Origin: Osmia lignaria lignaria | Lineage: Eukaryota; Arthropoda; Insecta; Hymenoptera; Megachilidae | DNA: 64,000 bases | Assembly: GCF_051020975.1 (NCBI RefSeq) | Contig: NW_027478166.1 | Coordinates: 4,341,501 to 4,405,500, forward strand | Direction: 5' to 3' | Shown here: piece by piece, positions 38,801 to 49,500 of the stretch | Position numbering within the stretch: the first letter of the stretch is position 1 | Layout of the letters: the number at the start of each line of letters is the position of its first letter | Notes under the pieces: model-generated | Seen by the model: the letters and a program-made list of their open reading frames with translations, nothing else | Database searches by the model: none | Told to the model about the DNA's origin: nothing | Program-made: the position numbers and the translations under genes

Positions 38801-39444
38801 TGATCAGATGCGTAGTTCTCGAGATATATCAAGATATTTAAAAGTTCCGAAGCCGCACCAACATAATAGAGATACAGAAACACCGTGGCCCCTTTCTTTG
38901 AGATAACTCTGCACTATTGCGAGCTGCAAATGCCACTTCCAGCTTAGCTGTGCAGAAGAAGAACAACAAGAAGAAGAAATATCTCGAAATATGTCCGTCA
39001 GGCCCCTTCCCTTGAGATAAATCTGCAAATATCTCGGAAACGAAGAGAGCTATGGCAAAATGATAAGAGACCTTTTTTGTAGAGAATTAAGTGTCCTACT
39101 TTTTATGTTCTATGATATTTTTTGATCAGATGCGTAGTTCTCGAGATATATCAAGATATTTAAAAGTTCCGAAGCCGCACCAACATAATAGAGATACAGA
39201 AACACCGTGGCCCCTTTCTTTGAGATAACTCTGCACTATTGCGAGCTGCAAATGCCACTTCCAGCTTAGCTGTGCAGAAGAAGAACAACAAGAAGAAGAA
39301 ATATCTCGAAATATGTCCGTCAGGCCCCTTCCCTTGAGATAAATCTGCAAATATCTCGGAAACGAAGAGAGCTATGGCAAAATGATAAGAGACCTTTTTT
39401 GTAGAGAATTAAGTGTCCTACTTTTTATGTTCTATGATATTTTT
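38801..39444. repeat. Duplicated monomer pair in block B
   Basis: Two essentially identical type 1 units follow each other, both ending in AAAATGATAAGAG and AATTAAGTGTCC. Block C has only one such unit at the matching place (51,037). A one-unit gain in B or loss in C accounts for the offset change from 38 to 37 units. Confidence 0.8.
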
Positions 39445-39766
39445 TGATCAGATGCGTAGTTCTCGAGATATATCAAGATATTTAAAAGTTCCGAAGCCGC
39501 ACCAACATAATAGAGATACAGAAACACCGTGGCCCCTTTCTTTGAGATAACTCTGCACTATTGCGAGCTGCAAATGCCACTTCCAGCTTAGCTGTGCAGA
39601 GGAAGAACAACAAGAAGAAGAAATATCTCGAAATATGTCCGTCAGGCCAGTTCCTTTGAGCTGGTTCTGCAAATATCTCGGAAACGAAGCGAGCTATGGC
39701 AAAATGTTAAGAGACGTTTTTTGTAGAGAATTATGTTTCCTACAATTTATGTTCTATGATATTTTT

Positions 39767-40088
39767 TGATCAGAAGCGTAGTTTTCGAGATATATCGAGA
39801 TATTTAAAAGTTCCGAAGCCGCACCAACATAATAGAGATACAGAAACACCGTGGCCCCTTTCTTTGAGATAACTCTGCACTAGTGCGAGCCGCAAATGCC
39901 ACTTCCAGCTTAGCTGTGCAGAAGAAGAACAACAAGAAGAAGAAATATCTCGAAATATGTCCGTTAGGCCCCTTCCCTTGAGATAAATCTGCAAATATCT
40001 CGGAAACGAAGCGAGCTATGGCAAAATGTTAAGAGACCTTTTTTGTAGAGAATTGAGTTTCCTACTTTTTATGTTCTATGATATTTTT
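39767..40088. repeat. Representative type 2 monomer
   Basis: Type 2 marks are GAAGCGTAGTTTTCGAG (no XhoI site), ATATATCGAGATATT, and CTAGTGCGAGCCGC, which contains the SpeI-type ACTAGT within the 10-bp palindrome GCACTAGTGC. The linked upstream marks ATGTTTCCTACAATTT lie in the 35 bp before the anchor. The two adjacent decamers beginning TCGAGATAT form a small tandem repeat that type 1 units have lost by one substitution. This copy ends with the type 1-like upstream signal of the next unit. Confidence 0.85.
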
Positions 40089-40733
40089 TGATCAGATGCG
40101 TAGTTCTCGAGATATATCAAGATATTTAAAAGTTAAGAAGCCGCACCAACATAATAGAGATACAGAAACACCGTGGCCCCTTTCTTTGAGATAACTCTGC
40201 ACTATTGCGAGCTGCAAATGCCACTTCCAGCTTAGCTATGCAGAAGAGGAACAACAAGAAGAAGAAATATCTCGGAATATGTCCGTCAGGCAACCTTCCC
40301 TTGAGATAAATCTGCAAATATCTCGGAAACGATGCCAGGTATGGGAAAATGTTAAGAGACCTTTTTTGTAGAGAATTATGTTTCCTACTTTTTATGTTCT
40401 ATGATATTTTTTGATCAGACGCGTAGTTCTCGAGATATATCAAGATATTTAAAAGTTCCGAAGCCGCACCAACATAATAGAGATACAGAAACACCGTGGC
40501 TCCTTTCTTTGAGATAACTCTGCACTATTGCGACCTGGAAATGCCACTTCCAGTTTAGCTGTGCAGAAGAAGAACAACAAGAAGAAGAAATATCTCGAAA
40601 TATGTCCGTTAGGCCCCCTCCCTTGAGATAAATCTGCAAATATCTCGGAAACAAAGCGAGCTATGGTAAAATGTTAAGAGACCTTTTTTGTAGAGAATTA
40701 AGTTTCCTACGTTTTATGTTCTATGATATTTTT

Positions 40734-41055
40734 TGATCAGATGCGTAGTTCTCGAGATATATCAAGATATTTAAAAGTTCCGAAGCCGCACCAACATAAT
40801 AGAGATACAGAAACACCGTGGCTCCTTTCTTTGAGATAACTCTGCACTATTGCGACCTGGAAATGCCACTTCCAGTTTAGCTGTGCAGAAGAAGAACAAC
40901 AAGAAGAAGAAATATCTCGAAATATGTCCGTTAGGCCCCCTCCCTTGAGATAAATCTGCAAATATCTCGGAAACAAAGCGAGCTATGGTAAAATGTTAAG
41001 AGACCTTTTTTGTAGAGAATTAAGTTTCCTACGTTTTATGTTCTATGATATTTTT
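40734..41055. repeat. Extra type 3-like monomer unique to block B
   Basis: This unit repeats the preceding one (CGTGGCTCCTTTC, GCGACCTGGAAATG, CCGTTAGGCCCCC, GGAAACAAAGCG, ATGGTAAAATG), whereas A and C have a single copy. The two B copies differ at the start (CAGACGCG versus CAGATGCG), placing the exchange junction inside the unit. Confidence 0.8.
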
Positions 41056-44000
41056 TGATCAGATGCGTAGTTCTCGAGATATATCAAGATATTTAAAAGT
41101 TCCGAAGCCGCACCAACATAATAGAGATACAGAAACACCGTGGCCCCTTTCTTTGAGATAACTCTGCACTATTGCGAGCTGCAAATGCCACTTCCAGCTT
41201 AGCTGTGCAGAAGAAGAACAACAAGAAGAAGAAATATCTCGAAATATGTCCGTCAGGCCCCTTCCCTTGAGATAAATCGGCAAGTATCTCGGAAACGAAG
41301 CGAGCTATGGCAAAATGTTAAGAGACCTTTTTTGTAGACAATTATGTTTCCTACAATTTATGTTCTATGATATTTTTTGATCAGATACGTAGTTCTCGAG
41401 ATATATCAAGATATTTAAAAGTTCCGAAGCCGCACCAACATAATAGAGATACAGAAACACCGTGGCCCCTTTCTTTGAGATAACTCTGCACTAGTGCGAG
41501 CCGCAAATGCCACTTCCAGCTTAGCTGTGCAGAAGAAGAACAACAAGAAGAAGAAATATCTGGAAATATGTCCGTTAGGCCCCTTCCCTTGAGATAAATC
41601 TGCAAATATCTCGGAAACGAAGCGAGCTATGGCAAAATGTTGAGAGACCTTTTTTGTAGAGAATTAAGTTTCCTACTATTTATGTTCTATGATATTTTTG
41701 GATCAGATGCGTAGTTCTCGAGATATATCAAGATATTTAAAAGTTCCGAAGCCGCACCAACATAATAGAGATACAGAAACACCGTGGCCCCTTTCTTTGA
41801 GATATCTCTGCACTATTGCGAGCTGCAAATGCCACTTCCAGCTTAGCTGCGCAGAAGAAGAACAACAAGAAGAAGAAATATCTCGAAATATGTCCGTCAG
41901 ACCCCTTCCCTTGAGATAAATCTGCAAATATCTCGGAAACGAAGCGAGCTATGGCAAAATGTTAAGAGACGTTTTTTGTAGAGAATTATGTTTCCTACAA
42001 TTTATGTTCTATGATATTTTTTGATCAGAAGCGTAGTTTTCGAGATATATCGAGATATTTAAAAGTTCCGAAGCCGCACCAACATAATAGAGATACAGAA
42101 ACACCGTGGCCCCTTTCTTTGAGATAACTCTGCACTAGTGCGAGCCGCAAATGCCACTTCCAGCTTAGCTGTGCAGAAGAAGAACAACAAGAAGAAGAAA
42201 TATCTCGAAATATGTCCGTCAGGCCCCTTACCTTGAGATAAATCTGCAAATATCTCGGAAACGAAGCGAGCTATGGCAAAATGTTAAGAGACCTTTTTTG
42301 TAGAGAATTAAGTTTCCTACTTTTTATCTTCTATGATATTTTCTGATCAGATGCGTAGTTCTCGAGATATATCAAGATATTTAAAAGTTCCGAAGCCGCA
42401 CCAACATAATAGAGATACAGAAACACCGTGGCCCCTCTCTTTGCGATAACTCTGCACTATTGCGAGCTGCAAATGCCACTTCCAGCTTAGCTATGCAGAA
42501 GAGGAACAACAAGAAGAAGAAATATCTCGGAATATGTCCGTCAGGCCCCTTCCCTTGAGATAAATCTGCAAATATCTCGGAAACGATGCCAGGTATGGGA
42601 AAATGTTAAGAGACCTTTTTTGTAGAGAATTATGTTTCCTACTTTTTATGTTCTATGATATTTTTTGATCAGACGCGTAGTTCTCGAGATATATCAAGAT
42701 ATTTAAAAGTTCCGAAGCCGCACCAACATAATAGAGATACAGAAACACCGTGGCTCCTTTCTTTGAGATAACTCTGCACTATTGCGACCTGGAAATGCCA
42801 CTTCCAGTTTAGCTGTGCAGAAGAAGAACAACAAGAAGAAGAAATATCTCGAAATATGTCCGTTAGGCCCCCTCCCTTGAGATAAATCTGCAAATATCTC
42901 GGAAACGAAGCGAGCTATGGCAAAATGTTAAGAGACCTTTTTTGTAGAGAATTAAGTTTCCTACGTTTTATGTTCTATGATATTTTTTGATCAGATGCGT
43001 AGTTCTCGAGATATATCAAGATATTTAAAAGTTCCGAAGCCGCACCAACATAATAGAGATACAGAAACACCGTGGCCCCTTTCTTTGAGATAACTCTGCA
43101 CTATTGCGAGCTGCAAATGCCACTTCCAGCTTAGCTGTGCAGAAGAAGAACAACAAGAAGAAGAAATATCTCGAAATATGTCCGTCAGGCCCCTTCCCTT
43201 GAGATATATCTGCAAATATCTCGGAAACGAAGCGAGCTATTGCAAAATGTTAAGAGACCTTTTTTGTAGAGAATTGAGTTTCCTACTTTTTATGTTCTAT
43301 GATATTTTTTGATCAGATGCGTAGTTCTCGAGATATATCAAGATATTTAAAAGTTAAGAAGCCGCACCAACATAATAGAGATACAGAAACACCGTGGCCC
43401 CTCTCTTTGAGATAACTCTGTACAATGGCGAGCTGCAAATGCCACTTCCAGCTTAGCTGTGCAGAAGAAGAACAACAAGAAGAAGAAATATCTCGAAGTA
43501 TGTCCGTCAGGCCCCTTCCCTTGAGATAAATCTGCAAATATCTCGGAAACGAAGCGAGCTATGGCAAAATGTTAAGAGACCTTTTCTGTAGAGAATTAAG
43601 TTTTCTACTTTTTATGTTCCATGATATTTTTTGATCAGATGCGTAGTTCTCGAGATACATCAAGATATTTAAAAGTTCTGAAGCTGCACCAACATAATAG
43701 AGATACAGAAACACCGTGGCCCCTTTCTTTGAGATAACTCTGCACTAGTGCGAGCCGCAAATGCCACTTCCAGCTTAGCTGTGCAGAAGAAGAACAACAA
43801 GAAGAAGAAATATCTGGAAATATGTCCGTTAGGCCCCTTCCCTTGAGATAAATCTGCAAATATCTCGGAAACGAAGCGAGCTATGCCAAAATGTTCAGAG
43901 ACCTTTTTTGTAGAGAATTAAGTTTCCTACGTTTTATGTTCTATGATATTTTTTGATCAGATGCGTAGTTCTCGAGATATATCAAGATATTTAAAAGTTC

Positions 44001-44919
44001 CGAAGCCGCACCAACATAATAGAGATACAGAAACACCGTGGCCCCTTTCTTTGAGATAACTCTGCACTATTGCGAGCTGCAAATGCCACTTCCAGCATAG
44101 CTGTGCAGAAGAAGAACAACAAGAAGAAGAAATATCTCGAAATATGTCCGTTAGGCCCCTTCCCTTGAGAGAAATCTGCAAATATCTCGGAAACGAAGCG
44201 AGCTATGGCAAAATGTTAAGAGACCTTTTTTGTAGAGAATTAAGTTTCCTACGTTTTATGTTGTATGATATTTTTTGATCAGATGCGTAGTTCTCGAGAT
44301 ATATCAAGATATTTAAAAGTTCCGAAGCCGCACCAACATAATAGAGATACAGAAACACCGTGGCCCCTTTCTTTGAGATAACTCTGCACTATTGCGAGCT
44401 GCAAATGCCACTTCCAGCTTAGCTGTGCAGAAGAAGAACAACAAGAAGAAGAAATATCTCGAAATATGTCCGTCAGGCCCCTTCCCTTGAGATAAATCTG
44501 CAAATATCTCGGAAACGAACAGAGCTATGGCAAAATGATAAGAGACCTTTTTTGTAGAGAATTAAGTGTCCTACTTTTTATGTTCTATGATATTTTTTGA
44601 TCAGATGCGTAGTTCTCGAGATATATCAAGATATTTAAAAGTTCCGAAGCCGCACCAACATAATAGAGATACAGAAACACCGTGGCCCCTTTCTTTGAGA
44701 TAACTCTGCACTATTGCGAGCTGCAAATGCCACTTCCAGCTTAGCTGTGCAGAAGAAGAACAACAAGAAGAAGAAATATCTCGAAATATGTCCGTCAGGC
44801 CCCTTCCCTTGAGATAAATCTGCAAATATCTCGGAAACGAAGAGAGCTATGGCAAAATGATAAGAGACCTTTTTTGTAGAGAATTAAGTGTCCTACTTTT
44901 TATGTTCTATGATATTTTT

Positions 44920-45241
44920 TGATCAGATGCGTAGTTCTCGAGATATATCAAGATATTCAAAAGTTCCGAAGCCGCACCAACATAATAGAGATACAGAAAC
45001 ACCGTGGCCCCTTTCTTTGAGATAACTCTGCACTATTGCGAGCTGCAAATGCCACTTCCAGCTTAGCTGTGCAGTGGAAGAACAACAAGAAGAAGAAATA
45101 TCTCGAAATATGTCCGTCAGGCCCCTTCCCTTGAGATAAATATGCAAATATCTCGGAAACGAAGCGAGCTATGGCAAAATGTTAAGCGACCTTTTTTGTA
45201 GAGAATTAAGTTTCCTACTTTTTATGTTCTATGATATTTTT
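44920..45241. repeat. Chimeric monomer, type 4 left part and type 5 right part
   Basis: The left part has GATATTCAAAAG and GTGCAGTGGAAG, otherwise linked to the type 4 patch. The right part instead has GGCCCCTTCCC, AAATATGCAAAT and TTAAGCGACC, the type 5 end. The switch lies between about 45,077 and 45,122. Confidence 0.75.
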
Positions 45242-45563
45242 TGATCAGATGCGTAGTTCTCGAGATATATCAAGATATTTAAAAGTTCCGAAGCCGCACC
45301 AACATAATAGAGATACAGAAACACCGTGGCCCCCTTCTTTGAGATAACTCTGCACTATTGCGGGCTGCAAATGCCACTTTCAGCTTAGCTGTACAGAAGA
45401 AGAACAACAAGAAGAAGAAATATCTCGAAATATGTCCGTCAGGCCCCTTCTCTTGAGATAAATCTGCAAATATCTCGGAAACGAAGAGAGCTATGGCAAA
45501 ATGTTAAGAGACCTTTTTTGTAGAGAATTAGGTTTCCTACTTTTTATGTTCTATGATATTTTT
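45242..45563. repeat. Long-distance copy of the unit at 25,277
   Basis: Shares GGCCCCCTTCTTTG, ACTTTCAGC, CTGTACAG and CCTTCTCTTGAG with the unit at 25,277-25,598, 62 units plus one base away. It has one visible private change, GCGGGCTGC. Confidence 0.8.
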
Positions 45564-46207
45564 TGATCAGATGCGTAGTTCTCGAGATATATCAAGATAT
45601 TTAAAAGTTCCGAAGCCGCACCAACATAATAGAGATACAGAAACACCGTGGCCCCTTTCTTTGAGATAACTCTGCACTATTGCGAGCTGCAAATGCCACT
45701 TCCAGCTTAGCTGTGCAGAAGAAGAACAACAAGAAGAAGAAATATCTCGAAATATGTCCGTCAGGCCCCTTCCCTTGAGATAAATCTGCAAATATCTCGG
45801 AAACGAACAGAGCTATGGCAAAATGATGAGAGACCTTTTTTGTAGAGAATTAAGTGTCCTACTTTTTATGTTCTATGATATTTTTTGATCAGATGCGTAG
45901 TTCTCGAGATATATCAAGATATTTAAAAGTTCCGAAGCCGCACCAACATAATAGAGATACAGAAACACCGTGGCCCCTTTCTTTGAGATAACTCTGCACT
46001 ATTGCGAGCTGCAAATGCCACTTCCAGCTTAGCTGTGCAGAAGAAGAACAACAAGAAGAAGAAATATCTCGAAATATGTCCGTCAGGCCCCTTCCCTTGA
46101 GATAAATCTGCAAATATCTCGGAAACGAAGAGAGCTATGGCAAAATGATAAGAGACCTTTTTTGTAGAGAATTAAGTGTCCTACTTTTTATGTTCTATGA
46201 TATTTTT

Positions 46208-46528
46208 TGATCAGATGCGTAGTTCTCGAGATATATCAAGATATTTAAAAGTTCCGAAGCCGCACCAACATAATAGAGATACAGAAACACCGTGGCCCCT
46301 TTCTTTGAGATAACTCTGCACTATTGCGAGCTGCAAATGCCACTTCCAGCTTAGCAGTGCAGAAGAAGAACAACAAGAAGAAGAAATATCTCGAAATATG
46401 TCCGTCAGGCCCCTTCCCTTGAGATAAATATGCAAATATCTCGGAAACGAAGCGAGCTATGGCAAAATGTTAAGCGACCTCTTTGTAGAGAATTAAGTTT
46501 CCTACTTTTTATGTTCTATGATATTTTT
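46208..46528. repeat. Chimeric 321-bp monomer carrying the copied one-base deletion
   Basis: The left half is type 1 (GATGCG, CTCGAG, CTATTGCGAGCTGC). The right half matches the unit at 32,362, with TTAGCAGTGCAG, AAATATGCAAAT, TTAAGCGACC and the shortened GACCTCTTTG near 46,476. The switch lies in the short shared stretch between about 46,335 and 46,353. Confidence 0.8.
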
Positions 46529-49500
46529 TGATCAGATGCGTAGTTCTCGAGATATATCAAGATATTCAAAAGTTCCGAAGCCGCACCAACATAATAGAGA
46601 TACAGAAACACCGTGGCCCCTTTCTTTGAGATAACTCTGCACTATTGCGAGCTGCAAATGCCACTTCCAGCTTAGCTGTGCAGTGGAAGAACAACAAGAA
46701 GAAGAAATATCTCGAAATATGTCCGTCAGGCCAGTTCCTTTGAGCTGAATCTGCAAATATCTCGGAAACGAAGCGAGCTATGGCAAAATGTTAAGAGACG
46801 TTTTTTGTAGAGAATTATGTTTCCTACAATTTATGTTCTATGATATTTTTTGATCAGAAGCGTAGTTCTTGAGATATATCAAGATATTTAAAAGTTCCGA
46901 AGCCGCACCAACATAATAGGGATACAGAAACACCGTGGCCCCGTTCTTTGAGATAACTCTGCACTAGTGCGAGCCGCAAATGCCACTTCCAGCTTAGCTG
47001 TGCAGAAGAAGAACAACAAGAAGAAGAAATATCTCGAAATATGTCCGTCAGGCCCCTTCCCTTGAGATAAATATGCAAATATCTCGGAAACGAAGAGAGC
47101 TATGGCAAAATGTTAAGAGACCTTTTTTGTAGAGAATTAAGTTTCCTACAATTTATGTTCTATGATATTTTTTCATCAGAAGCGTAGTTTTCGAGATATA
47201 TCGAGATATTTAAAAGTTCCGAAGCCGCACCAACATAATAGAGATACAGAAACACTGTGGCCCCTTTCGTTGAGATAACTCTGCACTAGTGCGAGCCGCA
47301 AATGCCACTTCCAGCTTTGCTGTGCAGAAGAAGAACAACAAGAAGAAGAAATATCTCGAAATATGTCCGTCAGGCCCCTTCCCTTGAGATAAATCTGCAA
47401 ATATCTCGGAAACGAAGCGAGCTATGGCAAAATGATAAGAGACCTTTTTTGTAGAGAATTAAGTTTCCTACTTTTTATGTTCTATGATATTTTTTGATCA
47501 GATGCGTAGTTCTCGAGATATATCAAGATATTCAAAAGTTCCGAAGCCGCACCAACATAATAGAGATACAGAAACACCGTGGCCCCTTTCTTTGAGATAA
47601 CTCTGCACTATTGCGAGCTGCAAATGCCACTTCCAGCTTAGCTGTGCAGTGGAAGAACAACAAGAAGAAGAAATATCTCGAAATATGTCCGTCAGGCCAG
47701 TTCCTTTGAGCTGAATCTGCAAATATCTCGGAAACGAAGCGAGCTATGGCAAAATGTTAAGAGACGTTTTTTGTAGAGAATTATGTTTCCTACAATTTAT
47801 GTTCTATGATATTTTTTGATCAGAAGCGTAGTTCTCGAGATATATCAAGATATTTAAAAGTTCCGAAGCCGCACCAACATAATAGGGATACAGAAACACC
47901 GTGGCCCCGTTCTTTGAGATAACTCTGCACTAGTGCGAGCCGCAAATGCCACTTCCAGCTTAGCTGTGCAGAAGAAGAACAACAAGAAGAAGAAATATCT
48001 CGAAATATGTCCGTCAGGCCCCTTCCCTTGAGATAAATATGCAAATATCTCGGAAACGAAGCGAGCTATGGCAAAATGTTAAGAGACCTTTTTTGTAGAG
48101 AATTGAGTTTCCTACTTTTTATGTTCTATGATATTTTTTGATCAGATGCGTAGTTCTCGAGATATCTCAAGATATTCAAAAGTTCCGAAGCCGCACCAAC
48201 ATAATAGAGATACAGAAACACCGTGGCCCCTTTCTTTGAGATAACTCTGCACTATTGCGAGCTGCAAATGCCACTTCCAGCTTAGCTGTGCAGTGGAAGA
48301 ACAACAAGAAGAAGAAATATCTCGAAATACGTCCGTCAGGCCAGTTCCTTTGAGCTGAATCTGCAAATATCTCGGAAACGAAGCGAGCTATGGCAAAATG
48401 TTAAGAGACGTTTTTTGTAGAGAAGTATGTTTCCTACAATTTATGTTCTATGATATTTTTTGATCAGAAGCGTAGTTCTCGAGATATATCAAGATATTTA
48501 AAAGTTCCGAAGCCGCACCAACATAATAGGGATACAGAAACACCGTGGCCCCGTTCTTTGAGATAACTCTGCACTAGTGCGAGCCGCAAATGCCACTTCC
48601 AGCTTAGCTGTGCAGAAGAAGAACAACAAGAAGAAGAAATATCTCGAAATATGTCCGTCAGGCCCCTTCCCTTGAGATAAATATGCAAATATCTCGGAAA
48701 CGAAGCGAGCTATGGCAAAATGTTAAGCGACCTTTTTTGTAGAGAATTAAGTTTCCTACTTTTTATGTTCTATGATATTTTTTGATCAGAAGCGTAGTTT
48801 TCGAGATATATCGAGATATTTAAAAGTTCCGAAGCCGCACCAACATAATAGAGATACAGAAACACCGTGGCCCCTTTCTTTGAGATAACTCTGCACTAGT
48901 GCGAGCCGCAAATGCCACTTCCAGCTTAGCTGTGCAGAAGAAGAGCAACAAGAAGAAGAAATATCTCGAAATATGTCCGACAGGCCCCTTCCCTTGAGAT
49001 AAATCTGCAAATATCTCGGAAACGAAGCGAGCTATGGCGAAATGTTAAGAGACCTTTTTCGTAGAGAATTAGGTTTCCTACTTTTTATGTTCTATGATAT
49101 TTTTTGATCAGATGCGTAGTTCTCGAGATATATCAAGATATTTAAAAGTTCCGAAGCCGCACCAACATAATAGAGATACAGAAACACCGTGGCCCCTTTC
49201 TTTGAGATAACTCTGCACTATTGCGAGCTGTAAATGCCACTTCCAGCTTAGCTGTGCAGAAGAAGAACAAGAAGAAGAAGAAATATCTCGAAATATGTCC
49301 GTCGGGCCCCTTCCCTTGAGATAAATCTGCAAATATCTCGGAAACGAAGCGAGCTATGGCAAAATGTTAAGAGACCTTTTTTGTAGGGAATTAAGTTTCC
49401 TACTTTTTATGTTCTATGATATTTTTTGATCAGATGCGTAGTTCTCGAGATATATCAAGATATTTAAAAGTTCCGAAGCCGCACCAACATAATAGAGATA

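Larger units (their letters stand above)
33327..43953. repeat. Higher-order block B (33 units)
   Basis: Matches block C almost base for base, in the same order, at offsets of 41, 38 and 37 units that change only where whole monomers were gained or lost. Shared rare marks include AGATATCTCAAGATATTC with AATACGTCC (about 35,930 and 36,092), GTCGGGCC (about 37,067), CCAGCATAGC (about 38,617), GAGCTGGTTCTG (about 39,659), CAGGCAACC, TTTTTGGATCAG, CTCGAAGTATG (about 43,494) and CTGAAGCTGCACC (about 43,679). Compared with C, it has three additional units near 34.0-34.9 kb and single additional units at 39,123 and 40,734. Confidence 0.85.
43954..46528. repeat. Mosaic segment between blocks B and C, eight units
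   Basis: The first three units resemble 38,479-39,444 (CCAGCATAGC, then AAAATGATAAGAG with AAGTGTCC). A four-unit repeat is visible: GAACAGAGC occurs near 44,517 and 45,805. The units at 44,920 and 46,208 are chimeras, and the one at 45,242 matches 25,277. This patch looks assembled from pieces found elsewhere in the window. Confidence 0.75.
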
